Source: JAADHY01 sp964428935
Lineage (GTDB): Bacteria > Planctomycetota > Planctomycetia > Planctomycetales > Planctomycetaceae
Assembly (NCBI GenBank): GCA_964428935.1
Contig: CAYSAG010000067.1
Coordinates: forward strand, 1-20,080
Length of the DNA stretch: 20,080 bases
Reading direction: 5' to 3'
Below the pieces are notes generated by a model. It had not been told where the DNA came from. It saw only the letters and a program-made list of their open reading frames with translations, and ran no database searches. The translations under genes and the position numbers were made by a program. Positions 15,165 to 20,080 of the stretch are shown in pieces. Numbering within the stretch: the first letter of the stretch is position 1; each line of letters opens with the position of its first letter.

Positions 15165-15263
15165 CAGAAGCTTGGATCAGCCTCGCCGGGCGAGTGGTCT
15201 GCGGGCGTGCCCGAAAAGTGTCGTTCCGGCGGACGCGGCTCCTTTTTGCGGCGGTCGCGAGGC

Positions 15264-17240
15264 CTAGTAAAGCAGCCGGAAACGGCGGACGGTCGTCTTC
15301 GTCTGTCCGTCCTTGGTTGCCTCGACCGTAATCGTTCCGTCGTCGCTTGGTGCTGTGGCGTACAAGAACACGCCGTCTGGGTGGACCGGCACCGGTCGTC
15401 CGTTGACCCGCACCTCGCTGCCCGGCTCGACCCAACCGTGGACGTCCACCGCGCAGTCGTTGGCCACCGCCGTCAGCTCCGGCGGTTCCGTTTCGACCAC
15501 CAACCCGGGTGGCTGCCGCAACTGAACCAGCTCGTCCAGCGCCAGTCGGCGAGCCCGGTAAAGGACCTGCGGGTCCCGGCTGAACTGGTGAAACGACTGG
15601 ATGACGTGCGTCGCAATTTCCACCGGCCGCTGGGTGGGGTCGAGCATTTCCGCAGCCGCAGCCGGCAGTCGGCGTTGGAGCATGCGCAGCTCGTTCTCCA
15701 ACAACCACAAGCACTCGGCGTCCTGCAGACCGTTCCGCATTTGTTCCCAGCGGAGCGAGTTGAGCAGGCCGTTGCGCGCGGGGTACACCAGCCAACCGTC
15801 TCCGCGGTGCTTGCCGGCGTCTCGGAACGGGTCGTCGGTCCAAGCGTTGAAGCCCCAATGCAAGTAGCCTTTCAGCCGGTAGCGCACGGCCAGCCATTCC
15901 AGCAAACGCGACTCGATCAGGGCCACGTCCAGCGTCTTGTTGGGCAGCGAGCCCTTTTGGTAAATGCCGACCGTGTAGAACCACAGCTCGGCGCCGCGGC
16001 GTCTGGCTCGGTCGTAAGCCTCGTACCAGGTGGCCAGGTGGTCGAGTTTGGGCACCCAAATTTCCAGGTCGTTGCCGCAGTGGGGCGTTTCGATGGCGTC
16101 GATTCGTCGCAGTTCGGGCGCGTAGCGGTGAGCGAACTGCGAAGCCTTTCGCCAGCTCAGGACGTTGTGGTGAGACGGCTCGTCGGCAATGTGCAGCACG
16201 GTCTTCTCCAGCCACCGTTTCTCCTTCAGGTGCTGGACTAGAGCGGGCAGGAATTGCGGCCAGAACTGATCTCCGGGCAAGCGGTGGGTTTTTCCCGTCG
16301 CGGCGTCTGTCACCGTGAAATCGCGAAGGACAATCTCACGGCTGGACCAGCCGCCGTGGGCGAAGCGAGCCACGAAGCCGGTCTCGAGCAGGTCCATTCG
16401 ACCGGTGCTCCAGAAAGTTTCCGCCCACCGGTCGAAGCGGCTGAAGTCGAAGTGCAGACGTCCGTCTTGGTCCGCCGTCGCCGACACCAACTCCAACGGA
16501 ACGCGGAAAACGTTCTGCCGGTGGTCGGCCATGTTGCGAGCGTACGCCTGCAGCAGGCGGTAGAAGTGCTGCTCGTCGCGCCAGTCGCCGCCGTGGTGCT
16601 TGAAGCGGCTCGACGAAAACCACTCCGTCACAAACAGGTGTCGGCTCTCTGGCAGCGTGAGCGGGTAGACGGTCAATTGCAGCGGCAACGAGCTGGTCGC
16701 TCCGCCCGCCGAGACGCTGACTCGTCCAACGTAGCGTCCGGGCAGAGCGTCCCGCGGCACGCGGACCGTCAAGTAGACGGCCTTGTACCGTCCTTTGGCG
16801 ACGGAGCCGGTTGGCTTGTCCGACAGCACGTCGGGGAACCACGCCGGTGCCGCTCGCACCAGGTCCGTTGACACGAGCTTCGGCGTGTTCTTTTCGACGT
16901 AGACGCTGTCGACGAAGTTGGTCGTGACGAGCTGCTCCGGCAGGACCCGACCGTCGTCGGATTTGAGCGGTGTGACCGAGACGCGGACGTCGGTCAGGTC
17001 CCTCGAAGCGTGAAGGACCACTTGGCCCGACACCGTCTCGCCCCGTACGGCGAACAGGTCGATTTTCGTCGGCCGCTGTTTGGGCAGGCCGTAGCCGTCC
17101 TCGAAGACCCGCACCAAGTCGCTGACCGCAAACAGCTCGCCCGGAAACCGCGGCTCGGGCCGTCCCACAGCCGCCCAACCCAAGACGGCCCACCCGAACG
17201 CGACGAACCGAAACGCTCTGCCGGCAACGGTCGCTTTCAT
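15264..17240 (-). CDS. Exported DUF4091 / glycoside hydrolase 123-like protein
   Basis: The 658-residue product has a signal peptide-like N-terminus (to about residue 28). Next is a beta-rich region with RGETVSGQVVLHA (66-78) and ALPGRYVGRVSVSAGG (165-180). A TIM-barrel-like DUF4091 region follows, the domain shared with GH123 beta-N-acetylgalactosaminidases. The expected catalytic Asp-Glu pair is present in HIADEPSHHN (Asp353, Glu354), and GYLHWGFNAWTDDPF (458-472) and DGWLVYPAR (481-489) are typical of the family's barrel end. The C-terminal 80 residues resemble a small beta domain (VDVHGWVEPGSEVRVNGRPV). In GH123 the acetamido group of the substrate assists the reaction; whether this protein cuts GalNAc is inferred. 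The start is supported by GGAGGAG 7 bases upstream. It stands alone. Confidence 0.82.
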   Translation of the reverse strand: MKATVAGRAFRFVAFGWAVLGWAAVGRPEPRFPGELFAVSDLVRVFEDGYGLPKQRPTKIDLFAVRGETVSGQVVLHASRDLTDVRVSVTPLKSDDGRVLPEQLVTTNFVDSVYVEKNTPKLVSTDLVRAAPAWFPDVLSDKPTGSVAKGRYKAVYLTVRVPRDALPGRYVGRVSVSAGGATSSLPLQLTVYPLTLPESRHLFVTEWFSSSRFKHHGGDWRDEQHFYRLLQAYARNMADHRQNVFRVPLELVSATADQDGRLHFDFSRFDRWAETFWSTGRMDLLETGFVARFAHGGWSSREIVLRDFTVTDAATGKTHRLPGDQFWPQFLPALVQHLKEKRWLEKTVLHIADEPSHHNVLSWRKASQFAHRYAPELRRIDAIETPHCGNDLEIWVPKLDHLATWYEAYDRARRRGAELWFYTVGIYQKGSLPNKTLDVALIESRLLEWLAVRYRLKGYLHWGFNAWTDDPFRDAGKHRGDGWLVYPARNGLLNSLRWEQMRNGLQDAECLWLLENELRMLQRRLPAAAAEMLDPTQRPVEIATHVIQSFHQFSRDPQVLYRARRLALDELVQLRQPPGLVVETEPPELTAVANDCAVDVHGWVEPGSEVRVNGRPVPVHPDGVFLYATAPSDDGTITVEATKDGQTKTTVRRFRLLY

Positions 17241-17467
17241 GGCTGCGCTCCTCCGTCGTTGCAGAGAGTTACAAACGCAGTTGTTGCAGACCCGTCGACT
17301 TCCGCACCGCCCGCGTCAGCAGTCGAACGGAGCCGATTCGCTTCAGGGTGTGCAAGCAGCGGTCGAGTTGTCAACGAAGGAGCGGGCAGTGGCGAGCGGG
17401 CGGCACTTTCGCCACGCGGGGGAAGCGGGCGAGCCCAAGCTTTCCGGTTCGCGAACGGCGGCTGGCG

Positions 17468-20047
17468 TCACGGCCGCGAGCCGCTCGGACGGGCCGGTGG
17501 GTCAGAGTGCGGAGGCGGGTCCGTGGGTTCAGGCGGCGGTTGGTCCGAGCGTGTCCGAGGTTGTTGCTGGTCTGAAGCGGCCGAGGTGGAAGCCGGCAAG
17601 CTCCGGTCGTCCGGCCGGTCGTTCGGCTGTTGCTGCTCCTGACGCCGTTCCCTCTCAATGATTTCCTGCGTGGCTTCTTCGTCCCAAAGACCGTCCGGCC
17701 CAATGACCATGATTCCCATGTCTCGAAAGAGGGCCAGCCGTGCCTTCTCGTAGTCTTCCCAAATGAAGACCATTGAGTTTCGGGCCAATTCAATGTTGTC
17801 GATGGCTCGCGTAATGTTGACGCCTTGCTGGCCGGACGAGTCGGCGACTGGCTGGCCGTCCTGCTGTTCCAAGGCCTGACGCAGTTCGCGCAGAGCCGTT
17901 CGCAATTGTTGACGGCGAACCTCGAAGCTGCGAGCGTACGACTCCATTTCCCGCCAACGCTGCCGCACGTCCAACTTCACTTGGTCCTCGGCAGCCATGT
18001 AGTTGCGTCGAGCCCGCTGGTAGGCGATTTGAGCGGCGCGGAAGTTGTTCCGTTGTCGGCGTCGGTCCAGTGGCGTGACCAGCCGCAGCCCGACGCGGAA
18101 GTCACTCTCGTCGGCTCGGAAGCGGAACGGGTCGTCGTTGTCGGACAGGTCGGGCGTGTTGATTTCTCCCTCAGCGACCAGGTCCAACGTGGCCTTCAGA
18201 CGGTCGGCGGCCAGTTCGAGTCGACGCCGAACGTCCATGACAATGGCCCGCTGGTTCATGAGGTCCAGCCGGTACTTCAACGCCAGCCGCACCGCCTCTT
18301 CGGCCGTGACGTCAATCGGCTTCAGCGTGACCAGCTCCACGCGGACGGCCATGTCGTGGTCGCTCAAACGGCGAACCAAGCCAGCCAGCTGGTCCTGCCA
18401 TTGGAGCAGCGACTGCTTGAACCGGGCCCGTTGTTGAGGCGAGCCGAGCTGGGCGGCGGCCTCGTTCTTGAACCGCTGCCATTGTTGGAACGCCTGTTCG
18501 AATTCGTGTTGAAAGGTTGGAAAACTGTGAGCAATCTGGTCGACGCTGTGTTGGAAGTTTTTCCACTCGTGCGGCAGCAAGTGCGCCCGTCGCGCTGGTG
18601 CCGTCTCGAGCAGCCGGTCGACTTTCGAAGCGGTGTCGGAAAGTCGCTGCCGAGCCTTCGACCAGAAGCCGTCGAGCTGGTCGGTCAAGGCGAGCCATTG
18701 GTCCGACGAGGCGTCCGGGGCGGTTTGGTCGATTGTTTCCCGGGCCGCCCGGACTTGTTTTTCGAACGCCGCCAGCTCCGGGTCGGTGAACTGGAACGGC
18801 TGAAGCAGCGAGTCGTCGAGCGTCAGCTCGAGGTCGGGTGGAAGTCCCAGTTGCAGCTTGAACCGGTCCAGCTCGTCTTGGAACCGACGCTCCGTGACAA
18901 TGGTCGTGTACCGAGCCCCTTCCAGGCTGGTCTGCACCTGCGTGACGTTTAGGTCGCTGGCCTGGCCTTTCTTGGCCAGGGCTTGTAGGTCCTCCAGCTG
19001 CCGCTCCAAACTGGCCACCTTCGCTTGGTAGTTGCGAAACAGTTGCAGGCGGGCCAGCAGGAAGTTGAACCCGACGGTCGGGCTGCGCTCGCCTCGAATC
19101 AGAAACGCCAGCTCGGCTTGGCTGGAGCGGTGCGGCAGCGGAATGGCTCGCTCACCCGTCACGACCATGACGTAGAACTCTTTGCGGAACCGAGCGAAGT
19201 CTCGCATGGCGTAGAGGACGTTCCGCTCGGCCTGCGTCAGACGCTCCAGCACCACCTCTCGCGTGCCACCGGCCAGCAGCGGCTGGACCAGCGTGTAGGC
19301 CAACGTCGTGGCGGACTGGCGGCCCCCGTTGCCCGACAGCAGCCAGACCGTGTTGTTCGCCAGCTCGGCCACCAACTGCGCGCCGGTCGGAAACAGCTTG
19401 CTCAGCCCGAAGTGACTGGGACCCAGCTTCCAGGAGGTTTCGTCGTCCGGTTGGTGGTGGAAGAACAAGTCGGTTCCGGGCTCGCCCAGGAACCCAATGG
19501 GCCGGACGTCGAATTCGTAGCGTTCGCCCGTCAGAGCCAGAGCGGCCAGGTAGACGTTTTCCAGTTGCTCCTGGTACTCGCGGCTGTGCAGCAACCCCAG
19601 CTCGACGGCCTGGGCAAGAGTCAGGTTTTCGATTTTCGCGGGTGTTTCGCCGGGCTCGACCAGCGGGGGAGCTCCAAGGTAGGTCGGCCACAGCGGGTTT
19701 TCGATGGTTTTCAGACGACTGAGCTTGTGCCACTTCTTGGAGCCACGCATGCCGTAGACGTGGTGCATGTACTGGTGAGCGGCCGGGTCGTCGGGCGGAA
19801 GTGGAGGGTCGTCGGGGTTGTAGGGGTCGTACAACCGGCTGCGCGGGTCGGGAGTAATGTCCCACGAAGGCACGTGCCAACGCGGGTCGTGGTTTTTCTC
19901 GTCCAGAATTTGGTAGGCCTGCTCGTCCGCCGTCTGTCGGTAGAACGCCCGGGTGCACCCGGAAAGAACGGCAAGCGTCAGGACAGCCACCGGCAAGACG
20001 GCCAGCACCACCCCACGCTGGTTGCTCGGCTCACAGTTGCCAGTCAT
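17468..20047 (-). CDS. TolC-like outer membrane lipoprotein, unusually long
   Basis: The product has about 859 residues, against 420-500 for typical TolC/OMF proteins. A lipobox (VLSGC, Cys31) follows a hydrophobic stretch. Residues 32-135 are rich in Asp and Pro. The first outer-membrane-efflux half is at about 140-420, with LTLAQAVELGLLHSREYQE and the beta-strand region FPTGAQLVAELANNTV. A charged, helical insert rich in Gln and Trp lies at about 425-570. The second half is at about 575-800, with TAEEAVRLALKYRLDLMNQR and FRVGLRLVTPLDRRRQRNNF. It ends in a Gln/Pro/Asp-rich tail. TolC proteins form trimeric exit ducts for efflux or type I secretion. No pump or membrane-fusion gene is in view, but the gene is at the window edge. 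ATG at 20047 is chosen over an in-frame TTG at 20065; neither has a clear ribosome site. Confidence 0.82.
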   Translation of the reverse strand: MTGNCEPSNQRGVVLAVLPVAVLTLAVLSGCTRAFYRQTADEQAYQILDEKNHDPRWHVPSWDITPDPRSRLYDPYNPDDPPLPPDDPAAHQYMHHVYGMRGSKKWHKLSRLKTIENPLWPTYLGAPPLVEPGETPAKIENLTLAQAVELGLLHSREYQEQLENVYLAALALTGERYEFDVRPIGFLGEPGTDLFFHHQPDDETSWKLGPSHFGLSKLFPTGAQLVAELANNTVWLLSGNGGRQSATTLAYTLVQPLLAGGTREVVLERLTQAERNVLYAMRDFARFRKEFYVMVVTGERAIPLPHRSSQAELAFLIRGERSPTVGFNFLLARLQLFRNYQAKVASLERQLEDLQALAKKGQASDLNVTQVQTSLEGARYTTIVTERRFQDELDRFKLQLGLPPDLELTLDDSLLQPFQFTDPELAAFEKQVRAARETIDQTAPDASSDQWLALTDQLDGFWSKARQRLSDTASKVDRLLETAPARRAHLLPHEWKNFQHSVDQIAHSFPTFQHEFEQAFQQWQRFKNEAAAQLGSPQQRARFKQSLLQWQDQLAGLVRRLSDHDMAVRVELVTLKPIDVTAEEAVRLALKYRLDLMNQRAIVMDVRRRLELAADRLKATLDLVAEGEINTPDLSDNDDPFRFRADESDFRVGLRLVTPLDRRRQRNNFRAAQIAYQRARRNYMAAEDQVKLDVRQRWREMESYARSFEVRRQQLRTALRELRQALEQQDGQPVADSSGQQGVNITRAIDNIELARNSMVFIWEDYEKARLALFRDMGIMVIGPDGLWDEEATQEIIERERRQEQQQPNDRPDDRSLPASTSAASDQQQPRTRSDQPPPEPTDPPPHSDPPARPSGSRP

Positions 20048-20080
20048 TGCGGCAGCTTTTTCCAAGAGGGAGAGTTCTCA

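Larger units (their letters stand above)
11332..15178. other. Compositional block rich in GATC and CATC/GATG
   Basis: Hand counting finds 28 GATC sites here: 11332, 11385, 11397, 11610, 11676, 11769, 11773, 11811, 11913, 11973, 12173, 12257, 12334, 12465, 12805, 12945, 13154, 13287, 13394, 13481, 13503, 13535, 13605, 13856, 14026, 14153, 14333 and 15175. Only three occur in 1-10,980 (405, 8892, 8929) and two after 15,180 (near 15915 and 16269). CATC and GATG follow the same pattern. Sites fall in both genes and spacers. Left edge between 8.9 and 11.3 kb; right edge between 14.3 and 15.9 kb, since the stretch 14,340-15,170 has none. No integrase, flanking repeat or transposon end is visible, so the cause is unknown. 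Confidence 0.7.

Noticed and set aside
14659..16215. A 518-codon Arg/Pro/Ala-rich open frame on the minus strand
   Set aside because: It overlaps both the DUF4236-TPR gene and the GH123-like gene, which are clearly real, and has shadow-like composition.

Overview
The window is GC-rich (about 60% or more, judged by eye) and looks like a planctomycete chromosome, or at least a close PVC relative. Supporting traits are a Tat-exported Gfo/Idh/MocA oxidoreductase, a leucine-rich-repeat lipoprotein, a DUF4091/GH123-like exported hydrolase, a very long TolC-like lipoprotein, an orphan haem-sensor kinase and loosely packed, mostly single-gene transcription units. The exact lineage cannot be read from the sequence.

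Layout, left to right. 1-2.9 kb (+ strand): the 3' part of a GH29 alpha-L-fucosidase, a Tat-exported superoxide-reductase-like iron protein ending in a strong intrinsic terminator, a ZIP metal transporter, and a small basic protein with a C-terminal membrane anchor. 2.9-7.2 kb (- strand): a leucine-rich-repeat lipoprotein, a Tat-exported Gfo/Idh/MocA oxidoreductase and a TIM-barrel sugar isomerase/epimerase-like protein. 7.8-9.7 kb (+): a membrane histidine kinase whose periplasmic sensor carries a CxxCH c-type haem motif. 9.7-10.7 kb (-): a membrane-anchored alpha/beta hydrolase. 11.1-15.2 kb (+): a membrane-anchored parvulin-type peptidyl-prolyl isomerase, a STAS anti-anti-sigma protein, an RsbW-like kinase, tRNA-Asn(GTT) with its own promoter and terminator, and a DUF4236-TPR protein. 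15.3-20 kb (-): the DUF4091/GH123-like protein and the TolC-like lipoprotein.

Functional themes. The fucosidase, the Gfo/Idh/MocA enzyme, the isomerase-like protein and the GH123-like enzyme fit degradation of complex polysaccharides and glycans, although they do not form one operon. The superoxide-reductase-like protein and the haem-sensor kinase both point to redox or oxygen handling in the envelope. The STAS/kinase pair is a partner-switch module without a sigma factor or phosphatase in view.

The most striking signal is not a gene. By hand count GATC occurs 3 times in positions 1-10,980 and twice in 15,180-20,080, but 28 times in the 3.8 kb between 11,332 and 15,178. CATC/GATG behaves the same way. 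In step, isoleucine codons switch from mostly ATT in the flanks to mostly ATC inside the block. This suggests a DNA-level avoidance of [G/C]ATC in the host genome and a block of different history. No clear new multi-gene defence or mobile system was found, and there is no CRISPR array, insertion sequence or phage gene.
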